Notes: generated by a model not told the origin, from the sequence alone. Shown: positions 16,237 to 25,522, numbered from the stretch's first letter. The stretch: DNA of 49,279 bases from Flavobacterium sp. UBA6203 (GCA_002421645.1 DIST01000020.1:1-49279); one strand, 5' to 3'. A program made the numbers and translations.

Positions 16237-17586
16237 TTATCCTACTTCTTTTATCATTAAATCAAGAGCCTGACGAATTATTTCTTGAGCTTCCAATTTA
16301 GATGTGTTAGTATAATCAATTAAAGCAAAATCTTCTGGAGCTACTTCATAAATTCCTAAGCTTTCCATTTTATCGATATCGCTAGCCAAACAAGCTTTTA
16401 ACAATTGCATTGGATAAATATCCATCGGCATAACCGCTTCCATCTCTCCAGTTACTACTAAAGCTCTTTCTTCACCATTTAAATTAGTGTTTGGCGCATA
16501 TTTTTTTCCAGGCATCAACCAAGACAATCCTGTTCTTGATGCACTGTGAATACTTGGAGATGCAAATGGCATCCAACCAAACATTCTGTATGTATTTCCT
16601 TCTGGAATTACCGTTACTACATTACTGTAGAAACCTAAAAAACCATTAGAAGAAACTTTCTTACCTGTTAAAACATCACCAGAAATAATTCTAACATTAT
16701 CTCCTTTGATATTATTTGCAACTACATCAGCAACAGAAGCACCAGCAACAACGTTGTAATATTGAGGCTCTTTAACTTCAGAACCTGCTAAAGCAATAGT
16801 TCTTGTTAAGTTCAATTTACCTGTTAAGAATAATTCTCCAATGATAGCTACATCTTGAGGAGTAACTGTCCAAACTCTTTCTCCTGAGCTAATTGGGTCA
16901 ATTTTCTCAATTTGAACCCCAACATTTCCTGCAGGATGCGGACCATGAACTCTATGTAATGCCACACCTTTAACATCACTAAAAATCGATTTCCCTTTAC
17001 CTTTAAAAGACAAATGAACTTTTCCAGTAGTAAGTTTTGCTAAAGCATCAACTCCAGCTTGAAAAGCTTCAAGTTTGTTCTCTAAAACAAAATCAACATC
17101 AGCCGCTAAAGGAGCCGTTGCATAAGCAGAAATAAAAATAGCTTTTGGAGAATCGGCTGAATTAGCAATCACATCATATGGACGTTGATTGATAAATGGC
17201 CAACATCCAGAAGCTAACAAATGTTCTTTTACTTCTTCAGTTGATAAATCATTTGGATTTTTCTTGCTATGCTCTACGAAAACATCTTGAGAATCAGCAG
17301 CAATAAGAATTTCAAGTATAACTCTTTTTTCTCCGCGTTTGATTTCTTGGATTTTTCCACTTACAGGAGATACAAATTTTACTTTCTCATCCGATTTAGA
17401 ATAGAAAATAACTTCTCCTGCTTTTACGTTATCACCTTCTTTTACGACCATCTTAGGAGTTACTCCGTGGAAGTCAGAAGGCTTAACAGCATAGACTTTC
17501 GAGCGAGTTACTTCAGCCACTTTGTGAGCCGCTTCACCCTTCAACTTAAGGTCTAAACCTTTTTTAATTCGAATGTCTTTTGACAT
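16237..17586 (-). CDS. nqrA: Na+-translocating NADH:quinone reductase subunit A
   Basis: The cytoplasmic, cofactor-poor subunit implicated in ubiquinone/menaquinone binding. I choose the ATG at 17584-17586 (MSKDIRIKKGLDLKL), giving 449 residues, which matches the family. An in-frame ATG 57 bases upstream would run through the predicted promoter and add a non-conserved N-terminus. Visible family segments include GVTPKMVVKEGDNVKAGEVIF (biotinyl-lipoyl-like domain, about 40-60), RVHGPHPAGNVG (about 231-242) and GWMPFASPSIHSASRTG (about 349-365). It is the first gene of the nqrABCDEF operon, with a promoter at 17631-17663. Confidence 0.97.
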   Translation of the reverse strand: MSKDIRIKKGLDLKLKGEAAHKVAEVTRSKVYAVKPSDFHGVTPKMVVKEGDNVKAGEVIFYSKSDEKVKFVSPVSGKIQEIKRGEKRVILEILIAADSQDVFVEHSKKNPNDLSTEEVKEHLLASGCWPFINQRPYDVIANSADSPKAIFISAYATAPLAADVDFVLENKLEAFQAGVDALAKLTTGKVHLSFKGKGKSIFSDVKGVALHRVHGPHPAGNVGVQIEKIDPISSGERVWTVTPQDVAIIGELFLTGKLNLTRTIALAGSEVKEPQYYNVVAGASVADVVANNIKGDNVRIISGDVLTGKKVSSNGFLGFYSNVVTVIPEGNTYRMFGWMPFASPSIHSASRTGLSWLMPGKKYAPNTNLNGEERALVVTGEMEAVMPMDIYPMQLLKACLASDIDKMESLGIYEVAPEDFALIDYTNTSKLEAQEIIRQALDLMIKEVG

Positions 17587-17630
17587 ATTTTTGAAGATAT
17601 GAGTTGTTAAAAATTTTACTATAAAACGTG

Positions 17631-17663
17631 CAAATTTAATCAAATACCTAACAGCTTACCAAA
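17631..17663 (-). promoter_or_regulatory. Promoter of the nqr operon
   Basis: On the minus strand: TTTG (17663-17660), a 21-base spacer, then TAAATTTG (17638-17631), fitting the flavobacterial TTG-N17-23-TAnnTTTG layout. Predicted leader is about 40 nt to the chosen nqrA start. Confidence 0.7.
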
Positions 17664-17782
17664 AATAAAGCCCGAGATTTGATTTATTTATAATAATTCT
17701 AAATTAAATGGATTGATTTAATTTATTTCAATTCAAATAATTTTAAAAGTTTTGCTACATTTACACATTTATATTAGTAAAA

Positions 17783-19030
17783 ATGAACAAAATAATAGTA
17801 TTAATTAGCCTAATATCAAACTATTTTATATATAGTCAACCCGGAATTGAGCAAGAACCTCCATTCAACATCAAAACGATATCTTTCGTTCAAAATCAAA
17901 AAAATGTTGTCCCTTATTTTAAATTAGGCGATCATTTTGAATTTCAATTTGATGACTTGTATGCAGATGAATCAGACTACTATTATACAATAACTCAATA
18001 CAATTATGATTGGTCTGAACCAACTAATTTAGCTAAAAACGAGTATCTAAATGGTATGGACAATCAAAGAATTATTACATACGAAAACTCATTCAATACA
18101 CTACAACTTTATTCCCATTACACTCAAAAATTTCCAAATCAATTTAACCAAATCACAAAGAGTGGAAATTATTTAATTTCCATTTTAAATGATGAAAATG
18201 AAATTCTTTTTACCAGAAGATTTATAATTTATGAAGAGCTGGTTAACCCAAAAATCACCATTAAAAGAACTCGTGATTTTGAAAATAGAGCAGGAAAACA
18301 CAACGTTGAATTATCAATAAATTATGGAAATCAAATATTACAAAATCCAATAGAAAATGTAAAAGTTTCATTGATACAAAATGCTAATTGGAAAAATGAA
18401 ATATTAAATATAAAACCGCAATATACATTAGGAACCGAATTAATTTACCGATACAATAAGGAAACTCAATTTTGGGGAGGAAATGAATTTTATACAATTG
18501 ACAACAAAATAATTAGAGCAACAAATAATACTGTAGCTAAAGTTACCTCGGGTGAAAATTTATACAATACTTATCTATATACAAATCAATCTAGAAAAAA
18601 TAAAATTTACACTTATTTTCCAGACATAAATGGTAATTTTTTTATAGACAACATAAACACAGAAAAACCAGCCATTCAAGCCGATTATTCTTGGATTTAC
18701 TTTACTCTTGACATGCCTTTTTTAAATGATAAAAAAATCTTCATCAATGGTATGTTTAACAACTACAGCTTGTCAGATGATTACAAAATGGATTTTAATA
18801 AAAAAACAGGACTATACGAAAAAGCCCTTTTAATTAAACAAGGATTTACCAATTACCAATACATTTTAACAGATAAAGACGGAAAAACTGACTATGAAAA
18901 TGCTATAGATGGAAATCATTTTGAAACGGATAATTTATATTCGGTTATTGTATACTATAAAGGAAATAACGACAGATATCACAGAGTAATCGGAATAGCC
19001 ATTACTAATAGTTTGAATATTCAAAATTAA
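17783..19030 (+). CDS. Type IX secretion system plug protein (DUF5103)
   Basis: The 415-residue protein has a signal peptide (MNKIIVLISLISNYFIYSQ) and the DUF5103 family layout: PPFNIKTISFVQ (about 26-37), a beta-sandwich N-terminal domain with YYYTITQYNYDWSEPTNL (about 70-87), and a C-terminal domain with MPFLNDKKIFINGMFNNYSLSDDY (about 310-333). Its family member in Flavobacterium johnsoniae blocks the periplasmic end of the SprA translocon when PorV or substrate is absent, so it should be periplasmic. The stop abuts the next ATG, coupling it to the DUF3667 gene. No sprA is seen nearby. The two T9SS cargo proteins in this window fit the system being active. Confidence 0.88.
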   Translation: MNKIIVLISLISNYFIYSQPGIEQEPPFNIKTISFVQNQKNVVPYFKLGDHFEFQFDDLYADESDYYYTITQYNYDWSEPTNLAKNEYLNGMDNQRIITYENSFNTLQLYSHYTQKFPNQFNQITKSGNYLISILNDENEILFTRRFIIYEELVNPKITIKRTRDFENRAGKHNVELSINYGNQILQNPIENVKVSLIQNANWKNEILNIKPQYTLGTELIYRYNKETQFWGGNEFYTIDNKIIRATNNTVAKVTSGENLYNTYLYTNQSRKNKIYTYFPDINGNFFIDNINTEKPAIQADYSWIYFTLDMPFLNDKKIFINGMFNNYSLSDDYKMDFNKKTGLYEKALLIKQGFTNYQYILTDKDGKTDYENAIDGNHFETDNLYSVIVYYKGNNDRYHRVIGIAITNSLNIQN

Positions 19031-20083
19031 ATGAAAAGAAAAGAAGTAAAATACAGAGGAGAAAAATGCATAAATTGCGAAACCCCTCTTGATGTAAGTG
19101 AAAAATATTGTCATGCTTGCGGGCAATTAAATTCAACAAAAAAATTAGATATCAAAGACTTTATTGAAGAGTTTTTTGCTAATTTTTATGCTTATGATTC
19201 TAGACTTAGAAATACTTTTGTTACACTTTTCACAAAACCTGGAATTGCTGCTCGTGAATTTTCAGAAGGAAAAAGAAATCATCATGCCAATCCTTTTCGA
19301 TTGTTTTTAAGTATTTCAATTATACTTTTTATTGTAATGGATATTAGCTCAAGGTTTAACAATAATCCTAACGAAAAATCTAAAACAGAATTAAATAAAG
19401 GCGATAGTATAAAAACAGATTACAATAAAATTCATGCTACAAGTATAAAAGAAGTTGATAAAAAAACAGTAAAACAATTTCATAGAGATTCAATTTACAA
19501 AGCAAGTGAATTAAAAGATCCTAAAAACTTAAATCATCTAAATTTACGAATTACCACATTTAGAAATTATAATTTAAAAAATCCGAACGAAACTCCCGAA
19601 ATGGCTTTAAAAAAGTTAGGGTATGAAAACAATAATATTAACCGATATATCTATGAAAAAGCTCAGAATTTAAAATCAAATGACGTGGTTAGAGAAATTG
19701 GGGATTATATTTTGGGTAAATTACCTTTTCTGATTTTTCTATCAATACCTTTTATTGCTATTATTTTTTGGATTACTTTTTACAACAAAACATTAAACTA
19801 CACTGACCACTTAGTCTTCACATACAACTTTTATTCATTCATGTTTATCTGTTTAATTTTATTCGAAATAATTGGATTTATTTCTACAGATATTTCAGAA
19901 ATTTTACTTGGAGTGAGTTTTTCTATTTTATTCCCTTTTTATCTCTATAAATCTTTAAGAAATTTTTATCAAAATAGTAATTGGAAAACAATTTTTAAAT
20001 TCCTACTTTTGAACATATTGTTTATTCCCATTTCATTACTAGCTGTTTTGGTTCTATTAACAATATCAGTAATGTTGTTTTAA
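19031..20083 (+). CDS. DUF3667 membrane protein with zinc-ribbon N-terminus
   Basis: The 350-residue protein starts with a four-Cys zinc ribbon (Cys13, Cys16, Cys27, Cys30: CINC...CHACGQ), followed by the DUF3667 signature with DIKDFIEEFFANFYAYDSR (about 36-54), TLFTKPG and EGKRNHHANPFRLFL (about 78-92). At least five hydrophobic segments follow (about 91-110, 230-250, 258-285, 287-308, 320-350), with a charged insert of about 110 residues between the first and second. Function is unknown. It directly abuts the T9SS plug gene and is followed by apaG after three bases, so the three may be one transcript. Confidence 0.8.
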   Translation: MKRKEVKYRGEKCINCETPLDVSEKYCHACGQLNSTKKLDIKDFIEEFFANFYAYDSRLRNTFVTLFTKPGIAAREFSEGKRNHHANPFRLFLSISIILFIVMDISSRFNNNPNEKSKTELNKGDSIKTDYNKIHATSIKEVDKKTVKQFHRDSIYKASELKDPKNLNHLNLRITTFRNYNLKNPNETPEMALKKLGYENNNINRYIYEKAQNLKSNDVVREIGDYILGKLPFLIFLSIPFIAIIFWITFYNKTLNYTDHLVFTYNFYSFMFICLILFEIIGFISTDISEILLGVSFSILFPFYLYKSLRNFYQNSNWKTIFKFLLLNILFIPISLLAVLVLLTISVMLF

Positions 20084-20086
20084 ATT

Positions 20087-20473
20087 ATGGTAAGTCAAAT
20101 TACGAGAGGCATAAAAATTTCTGTTTTAACTAGTTTTGAAGGTACATACTTCAAAAACTACAAGATTCATTTTGCCTTTTCGTATCGTGTTACCATTGAA
20201 AACCAAAGTAAAGATTCAGTACAATTAACTACACGTCATTGGGAAATTTACGATGCACTCAACAACCTTGAAGTTGTAGATGGCGAAGGCGTAATTGGAA
20301 AAAAACCTGTTATAAAACCAGGCGAGAGTTATACTTATTCTTCTGGCTGTTTACTTTCATCTCCTATTGGAGCAATGAAAGGCTATTTCAACATGGTAAA
20401 CTTTACCTCAACCAGAAGTTTTAGAGTTACCATTCCAACTTTCAAGCTTAGTGCTCCTTTTGCTATTAACTAA
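20087..20473 (+). CDS. apaG: ApaG domain protein
   Basis: The 128-residue protein is a complete ApaG beta-sandwich domain. Typical segments are GIKISVLTSFE (about 8-18), FAFSYRVTIENQSKDSVQLTTRHWEI (about 27-52), GVIGKKPVIKPGESYTYSSGC (about 65-85) and GAMKGYFNMVN (about 91-101). ApaG was first linked to Co2+ resistance and Mg2+ efflux in enterobacteria, but its biochemical role remains unclear. It follows the DUF3667 gene after three bases and has no terminator of its own that I can see. The following 127 bases contain the pruA promoter. Confidence 0.92.
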   Translation: MVSQITRGIKISVLTSFEGTYFKNYKIHFAFSYRVTIENQSKDSVQLTTRHWEIYDALNNLEVVDGEGVIGKKPVIKPGESYTYSSGCLLSSPIGAMKGYFNMVNFTSTRSFRVTIPTFKLSAPFAIN

Positions 20474-20529
20474 ATAGCAAACTAATCAGCTTAGCGATAT
20501 TTGTTATCGATAATTCAAAATATACTTTG

Positions 20530-20537
20530 TATTTTTG
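20530..20537 (+). promoter_or_regulatory. Promoter -7 element of pruA
   Basis: TATTTTTG matches TAnnTTTG fully. The nearest upstream TTTG (20500-20503) is 26 bases away, longer than usual. Predicted leader is about 55 nt. Confidence 0.5.
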
Positions 20538-20600
20538 TAATCGTTTATGAATTTATCGTAAATCAAAGCACAAAATTGTCTAATCTCAAAATACAACACC

Positions 20601-22226
20601 ATGTTAAAAGGATTTTTTAATGTCCCAAAAGCGGTTAACGAACCCGTAAAATCTTACGCTCCAGGTTCTCCTGAACGAGCAAAAGTTGCAGAAACATACA
20701 AAACCATGTGGAATTCTCAAGTTGAAGTTCCATTATATATAGGTAGCGAAGAAATTAAAACTGGCGATACCAAAAAAATGTCAGCGCCACATGATCACCA
20801 ACACATTGTAGGTGTTTATCATCAAGCAGATAGAGCTTTAGTTGAAAAAGCAATAACAGAAGCATTAGAAGCTCGTAAAAAATGGGCAGCAATGGCTTGG
20901 GAAAACAGAGCTGGAATTTTCTTAAAAGCGGCTGAATTATTAGCAGGTCCATACCGCGCTAAAATCAATGCAGCGACTATGATTGCACAATCAAAAACAA
21001 TTCACCAAGCAGAAATTGATTCAGCTTGTGAATTGATTGACTTCTTACGTTACAACGTAGAATTCATGACAAAAATTTACGCAGATCAACCAGCCTCTAC
21101 ATCAGACATGTGGAACCGTGTTGAATACAGACCATTAGAAGGTTTTGTATATGCCATTACTCCTTTCAACTTTACCGCTATTGCAGGAAACTTACCTTCA
21201 AGTGCTGCTTTAATGGGGAATGTGGTAGTTTGGAAACCAGCAGCTACTCAAGTTTATTCTGCTAATGTAATTATGCAAGTTTTCAAAGAAGCAGGTTTGC
21301 CAGATGGCGTTATCAATATGGTAATGGGTGATTCTGGAATGGTTTCTGACGTAGTTTTATCAAGTCCACATTTAGCAGGAGTTCACTTTACAGGTTCAAC
21401 TGGTGTTTTTAATGACATTTGGAAAACCATTGGAAATAACATCGCAACTTATAAAACCTATCCAAGAATCGTTGGAGAAACTGGTGGAAAAGATTTCATT
21501 ATTGCACATCCATCAGCAAACGCAGCGCAAGTAGCAACAGGAATTACTCGTGGTGCTTTTGAGTTCCAAGGACAAAAATGTAGTGCGGCTTCTCGTGTTT
21601 ATATTCCACAAAGTTTATGGCCAGCGGTTAAATCACATTTAGAAGCAGATTTAGCTTCCATGAAAATGGGTTCGCCAGAAGATATGAGTAATTTTATTAC
21701 AGCAGTTATTTCAGAAGCTTCATTTGATAAACTAGCGCGTTATATTGACCAAGCTAAAAACGATAGTGATGCTGAAGTAATCATGGGTGGAAATTATGAT
21801 AAATCAAAAGGTTATTTCATTGAACCAACAGTTATCTTAACAACAAATCCAAAATATACTACTATGGAAACCGAATTATTCGGACCAGTGGTTACCATTT
21901 ATATTTATGAAGATGCGAAATGGTCTGAAACATTGAAATTAGTTGACGAAACTTCAGAATATGCTTTAACAGGTGCAGTGTTTAGCCAATGTCGTTATGC
22001 TGTGGAAGAAGCAACCGTTGCCTTACAAAATGCAGCAGGAAACTTCTACATCAACGACAAACCAACAGGTGCTGTTGTAGGAATGCAACCATTTGGAGGA
22101 GCAAGAGGTTCAGGAACTAACGACAAAGCAGGTTCATCTCAAAACTTATTGCGTTGGGCTTCTGTTAGAACTATTAAAGAAACATTCGTAACACCAGAAG
22201 ATTATAAATATCCGTTTTTAGGTTAA
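20601..22226 (+). CDS. pruA: L-glutamate gamma-semialdehyde dehydrogenase (1-pyrroline-5-carboxylate dehydrogenase)
   Basis: The second enzyme of proline degradation, oxidising glutamate semialdehyde to glutamate with NAD+. The 541-residue monofunctional form has the aldehyde dehydrogenase fold: ITPFNFTAIAGNLPSSAALMGN (about 187-208), VHFTGSTGVF (NAD loop, about 260-269), catalytic Glu293 (GETGGKDF) and nucleophile Cys327 (GQKCSAASR). The C-terminal INDKPTGAVVGMQPFGGARGSGTND segment (about 486-510) is typical of PruA. There is no proline dehydrogenase domain fused, and none next to it. Transcribed alone, with a strong bidirectional terminator downstream. Confidence 0.97.
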   Translation: MLKGFFNVPKAVNEPVKSYAPGSPERAKVAETYKTMWNSQVEVPLYIGSEEIKTGDTKKMSAPHDHQHIVGVYHQADRALVEKAITEALEARKKWAAMAWENRAGIFLKAAELLAGPYRAKINAATMIAQSKTIHQAEIDSACELIDFLRYNVEFMTKIYADQPASTSDMWNRVEYRPLEGFVYAITPFNFTAIAGNLPSSAALMGNVVVWKPAATQVYSANVIMQVFKEAGLPDGVINMVMGDSGMVSDVVLSSPHLAGVHFTGSTGVFNDIWKTIGNNIATYKTYPRIVGETGGKDFIIAHPSANAAQVATGITRGAFEFQGQKCSAASRVYIPQSLWPAVKSHLEADLASMKMGSPEDMSNFITAVISEASFDKLARYIDQAKNDSDAEVIMGGNYDKSKGYFIEPTVILTTNPKYTTMETELFGPVVTIYIYEDAKWSETLKLVDETSEYALTGAVFSQCRYAVEEATVALQNAAGNFYINDKPTGAVVGMQPFGGARGSGTNDKAGSSQNLLRWASVRTIKETFVTPEDYKYPFLG

Positions 22227-22249
22227 TCCGAAATACGAAGTAGAAATAA

Positions 22250-22281
22250 AAAACCCGATTTTCAGTTGAAAATCGGGTTTT
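22250..22281. terminator. Bidirectional terminator between pruA and rsmG
   Basis: AAAACCCGATTTTCA (22250-22264) pairs with TGAAAATCGGGTTTT (22267-22281) around a very short GT centre, so the innermost pairs must open. It lies between convergent genes. The short stretch that follows (22293-22320) holds tandem CTAATTA words. Confidence 0.9.
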
Positions 22282-22320
22282 GCTTTTTATAGCTAATTAC
22301 TAATTACTTTTCACTAATCA

Positions 22321-22950
22321 CTACTTCTTATACTTCAAAGGCAAATGCACCACTTTCTTCGTTTCAAAAAATTCATCTGAAAAGAAATCGGATAAATTAT
22401 ATTGTGTTGCTTTTGGAAAATCTTTTAATTCTTCGGTTAAATCGCCGCCTTTTAAATATAAAATTCCGTTCGCTAATTCGTGGTTTTGTTTTTTTGCTAC
22501 TTTATCATCCACCCATTTTACAAAATCAGGCATATTAGTTACAGCACGACTCACGATAAAATCGAATTCTTGCTTTACTAATTCGGCACGTTTTTGTTCG
22601 GCTTTTACATTTTTTAACCCTAAACCTGCAGCCACTTCATTCACTACTTTAATTTTTTTCGCAATAACATCAATCAAATAAAAATCAACTTCTGGAAATA
22701 AAATAGCTAGTGGAATTCCAGGAAAACCACCGCCAGTTCCTACATCCATAATTTTAGAACCTGGTCGGAATTCAATAATTTTTGCAATCCCTAACGAATG
22801 CAAAACGTGACGTGTATATAATTCGTCTATATCTTTTCGTGAAATTACATTAATTTTGGCATTCCAATCTTCGTATAAACTTTGCAATTTTTGAAACTGA
22901 AGTATTTGATTTTCAGATAAATCAGGAAATTGCTTTAAAATTTCTTCCAT
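22321..22950 (-). CDS. rsmG: 16S rRNA (guanine527-N7)-methyltransferase
   Basis: The enzyme methylates G527 of 16S rRNA with SAM. The 209-residue length is normal. The SAM-binding motif I is MDVGTGGGFPGIPLA (about 69-83), followed by FYLIDVIAKKIKVV (about 91-104) and FDFIVSRAVTNMPDFVKW (about 129-146), all characteristic of RsmG/GidB. The DELYTRHVLHSLGI segment (about 42-55) is also conserved. It is a single gene with a -7 element 16 bases upstream of its start. Confidence 0.96.
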   Translation of the reverse strand: MEEILKQFPDLSENQILQFQKLQSLYEDWNAKINVISRKDIDELYTRHVLHSLGIAKIIEFRPGSKIMDVGTGGGFPGIPLAILFPEVDFYLIDVIAKKIKVVNEVAAGLGLKNVKAEQKRAELVKQEFDFIVSRAVTNMPDFVKWVDDKVAKKQNHELANGILYLKGGDLTEELKDFPKATQYNLSDFFSDEFFETKKVVHLPLKYKK

Positions 22951-22965
22951 TCGTTAAATTTTACA

Positions 22966-22973
22966 CAAAAATA
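22966..22973 (-). promoter_or_regulatory. Promoter -7 element of rsmG
   Basis: Reads TATTTTTG on the minus strand, a full TAnnTTTG match, 15 bases from the start codon. Confidence 0.55.
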
Positions 22974-22993
22974 CGCTTTTTAGTGAATAAAAA

Positions 22994-23007
22994 ATGATGA
23001 TTATCAT
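22994..23007. promoter_or_regulatory. Dyad ATGAT-N4-ATCAT upstream of the desaturase promoter
   Basis: A 5-bp inverted repeat with a 4-base centre, 22-35 bases upstream of the TATCTTTG element at 23029. That places it over the expected -33 region of the desaturase promoter, a position where a repressor could act. Chance occurrence in AT-rich DNA is possible. Confidence 0.3.
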
Positions 23008-23028
23008 AAATGAAAAAATTATAATAAT

Positions 23029-23036
23029 TATCTTTG
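23029..23036 (+). promoter_or_regulatory. Promoter -7 element of the desaturase gene
   Basis: TATCTTTG matches TAnnTTTG. With transcription starting near 23043, the first in-frame ATG (23044) would be at the very 5' end, while the ATG at 23059 has a 16-nt leader. This helps choose the second start. Confidence 0.6.
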
Positions 23037-23058
23037 ACGAAATTTGAATACAAAATTT

Positions 23059-24153
23059 ATGAGTACTACAACCCCGATTTTCTCAAAAGAAGATAATCTG
23101 AAGTTTTTCAGAACATTAAATAAAAGAGTAAACGATTATTTTAAAGAAAATAAAATAGACAAAACAGGAAACTGGAAATTACACCTAAAAACAATTGTAA
23201 TGTTTGGTCTTTTCCTAACACCTTATTTCTTCTTATTAGCTATGGATATGCCTTTTTGGGTATATTTATTATTAAACGTAGTAATCGGAATTGGAATGGC
23301 AGGAGTTGGAATGAACGTAATGCACGATGGAAATCACGGTGCTTACTCTACTAAATCTTGGGTAAACAAATTAATGGGTGGAAGTATTTACATCTTAGCT
23401 GGAAATGTTTATAACTGGCAAGTACAACACAACGTTTTACACCATACGTATACAAACATCATCGGTCATGATGAAGATTTAGAAGCGGGAAGAATTTTAC
23501 GTTTTTCAAAAACAGCTAAGTGGTACAGTCACCACAGATTCCAACATTATTATTCAGTTTTCTTATACGGATTATTAACGTTCAACTGGGCTATCACTAC
23601 AGATTTCTTACAGATGAAACGTTACTTAAAAAGACAATTGTCTTACGGAGAAGCTAAAAGTCCTGCTTTTCAATGGACAACTTTAATTATCACTAAAACG
23701 ATTTACTTCTCTATTTGGTTAGTATTACCAATGATTTTAGGAATTACTTGGTGGAAAGTTCTTTTAGGCTTTGTTGTGATGCATTACACTGCTGGGTTAA
23801 TATTAAGCGTAGTATTCCAATTAGCTCACGTTGTTGAAGATACTATCAATCCAATGCCAGACGAAAATGGAGAAATCGAAAACACTTGGGCAATTCACCA
23901 ATTGTTTACAACAGCGAACTTCGCACCAAAAAATTGGATTGTAAACTATTACACAGGTGGATTAAATCACCAAATTGAACACCATATTTTCCCAAATATC
24001 AGTCACATTCACTACAACAAAATTGCTGAGATTGTAAAACAAACAGCAGCGGAATGTAACTTACCGTATCACGAGTTTAAAACTACTCGAGCGGCAATTG
24101 CTTCTCACTTCAAGCATTTGAGAGAATTAGGAAGAAAACCACAATTAGCATAA
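23059..24153 (+). CDS. Membrane fatty acid desaturase
   Basis: A di-iron acyl desaturase of the FA_desaturase family; 364 residues from the chosen ATG (MSTTTPIF), with an alternative ATG 15 bases upstream. The three His boxes are HDGNH (about 90-94), HNVLHH (about 126-131) and HQIEHH (about 302-307). The last has Gln in place of His, as in front-end and linoleoyl-CoA-type desaturases. Hydrophobic segments are at about 47-85, 165-185 and 205-260. It probably introduces double bonds into membrane phospholipid acyl chains; the position cannot be told. Single gene, followed by its own terminator, with a possible operator dyad over the promoter. Confidence 0.92.
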   Translation: MSTTTPIFSKEDNLKFFRTLNKRVNDYFKENKIDKTGNWKLHLKTIVMFGLFLTPYFFLLAMDMPFWVYLLLNVVIGIGMAGVGMNVMHDGNHGAYSTKSWVNKLMGGSIYILAGNVYNWQVQHNVLHHTYTNIIGHDEDLEAGRILRFSKTAKWYSHHRFQHYYSVFLYGLLTFNWAITTDFLQMKRYLKRQLSYGEAKSPAFQWTTLIITKTIYFSIWLVLPMILGITWWKVLLGFVVMHYTAGLILSVVFQLAHVVEDTINPMPDENGEIENTWAIHQLFTTANFAPKNWIVNYYTGGLNHQIEHHIFPNISHIHYNKIAEIVKQTAAECNLPYHEFKTTRAAIASHFKHLRELGRKPQLA

Positions 24154-24163
24154 TAAAATAGAG

Positions 24164-24187
24164 AGACGCGAGGAATCGCGTCTTTTG
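24164..24187 (+). terminator. Terminator of the desaturase gene
   Basis: AGACGCGA, GGAA tetraloop, TCGCGTCT, then TTTT. Perfect 8-bp GC-containing stem. Confidence 0.88.
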
Positions 24188-24212
24188 TATTAACTATAAT
24201 AACTAACACACA

Positions 24213-25397
24213 ATGAACCCGTTATCGGACAGAATCAACAACTTAGCCGTTTCTCAAACTTTAGCTATGGCGGCTTTGGCAAGAGAATTAAAAGCACAAG
24301 GAAAAGACATTATCAGCCTTAGTTTAGGAGAACCAGATTTCAACACTCCTGAATTCATCAAAGAAGCTGCAAAAAAAGCTATCGATGAAAACTACAGTAC
24401 GTATACTCCAGTAGAAGGTTACTTGGAATTAAAAGAAGCGATTTGCAAAAAATTCAAAAGAGATAATAACTTAGATTACAAACCATCTCAAATTGTAGTT
24501 TCTACAGGAGCAAAACAATCGTTATACAACATTGCACAAGTAATGTTAAACGAAGGTGACGAAGTAATTCTTCCAGCTCCATATTGGGTATCGTATTTCG
24601 AAATCATCAAACTTTCTGGCGGAGTTCCAATTGAAGTTCCAACTTCTGTTGAAAGTGATTTCAAAATTACACCAGAACAATTAGAAGCAGCTATCACACC
24701 AAAAACAAAAATGATGTGGTTTAGTTCACCTTGTAATCCTAGTGGTTCGGTTTACAATCGTGAAGAATTAACAGCTTTAGCTAAAGTTTTAGAAAAACAT
24801 CCACACGTATATGTAGTTTCAGACGAAATCTATGAACACATCAACTTTTCAGGAACATTTTGCAGTATTGCATCTATCCCAGGAATGTTAGAAAGAACGA
24901 TTACAGTTAATGGAGTTGCGAAAGCATTCGCTATGACAGGTTGGAGAATTGGTTACATCGGAGCACCAGAATTCATTGCAAAAGCGTGTACTAAAATCCA
25001 AGGACAAGTTACTTCGGGAGCCAATTCTATTGCACAAAGAGCAACAATTACTGCTGTTGAAGCTGATCCAAGCGTTTTAAACGAAATGGTTTCTGCTTTT
25101 AAAAACCGCAGAGATTTAGTAGTTGGATTAGTAAAAGAAATTCCAGGATTCAAATTGAATGTTCCAGAAGGAGCGTTTTATGTTTTTCCTGATGTATCGT
25201 ACTATTTTGGAAAAACCGTAAAAGGAACTGAAATCAAAAATGCAACTGATTTCTCCATGTTCTTATTAGCGGAAGCAAATGTAGCTACTGTAACAGGTGA
25301 TGCCTTTGGAAATCCAAATTGTATTCGTTTCTCATACGCAACAAGCGAAGCTTTATTAACAGAAGCAATGAGAAGAATCAAAGAAGCGGTTTCTTAA
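24213..25397 (+). CDS. Pyridoxal-phosphate aminotransferase, aspartate aminotransferase type
   Basis: A 394-residue class I/II aminotransferase. It shows SLSLGEPDFNTP (about 36-47), the Tyr/Asn segment SSPCNPSGSVYN (about 171-182), the PLP-phosphate Asp in VSDEIYEH (about 202-209), and the PLP Lys237 in VAKAFAMTGWRIGYIG (about 235-250). The C-terminal CIRFSYATS contains the substrate-carboxylate Arg. These marks fit the I-gamma aspartate/prephenate aminotransferase group. It likely interconverts aspartate/glutamate and their oxo acids; the exact substrate is inferred only from similarity. Transcribed alone; downstream lies a 296-base gap with two palindromic repeats. Confidence 0.92.
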   Translation: MNPLSDRINNLAVSQTLAMAALARELKAQGKDIISLSLGEPDFNTPEFIKEAAKKAIDENYSTYTPVEGYLELKEAICKKFKRDNNLDYKPSQIVVSTGAKQSLYNIAQVMLNEGDEVILPAPYWVSYFEIIKLSGGVPIEVPTSVESDFKITPEQLEAAITPKTKMMWFSSPCNPSGSVYNREELTALAKVLEKHPHVYVVSDEIYEHINFSGTFCSIASIPGMLERTITVNGVAKAFAMTGWRIGYIGAPEFIAKACTKIQGQVTSGANSIAQRATITAVEADPSVLNEMVSAFKNRRDLVVGLVKEIPGFKLNVPEGAFYVFPDVSYYFGKTVKGTEIKNATDFSMFLLAEANVATVTGDAFGNPNCIRFSYATSEALLTEAMRRIKEAVS

Positions 25398-25413
25398 GAA
25401 GAAAAATATATTT

Positions 25414-25471
25414 AACACGAATTACACAAATTGGCACAAATTAATTGGTGAAGGTTAGTATAATTCGTGTT
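25414..25471. repeat. Long-loop palindrome AACACGAATTA ... TAATTCGTGTT
   Basis: Perfect 11-bp arms (25414-25424 and 25461-25471) separated by 36 bases that themselves reiterate CACAAATT. A T-run follows, so it could end the aminotransferase transcript. The word structure resembles REP-like intergenic elements. Confidence 0.7.
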
Positions 25472-25522
25472 TTTTTATACCCTCAATTCTTAAAAAATAA
25501 AATTTAATTATATTTTATTGAC

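Noticed and set aside
17587..17643. Upstream ATG extending NqrA by 19 residues
   Set aside because: The extension is not NqrA-like and would run through the predicted TAAATTTG element of the nqr promoter; the family length fits the later ATG.
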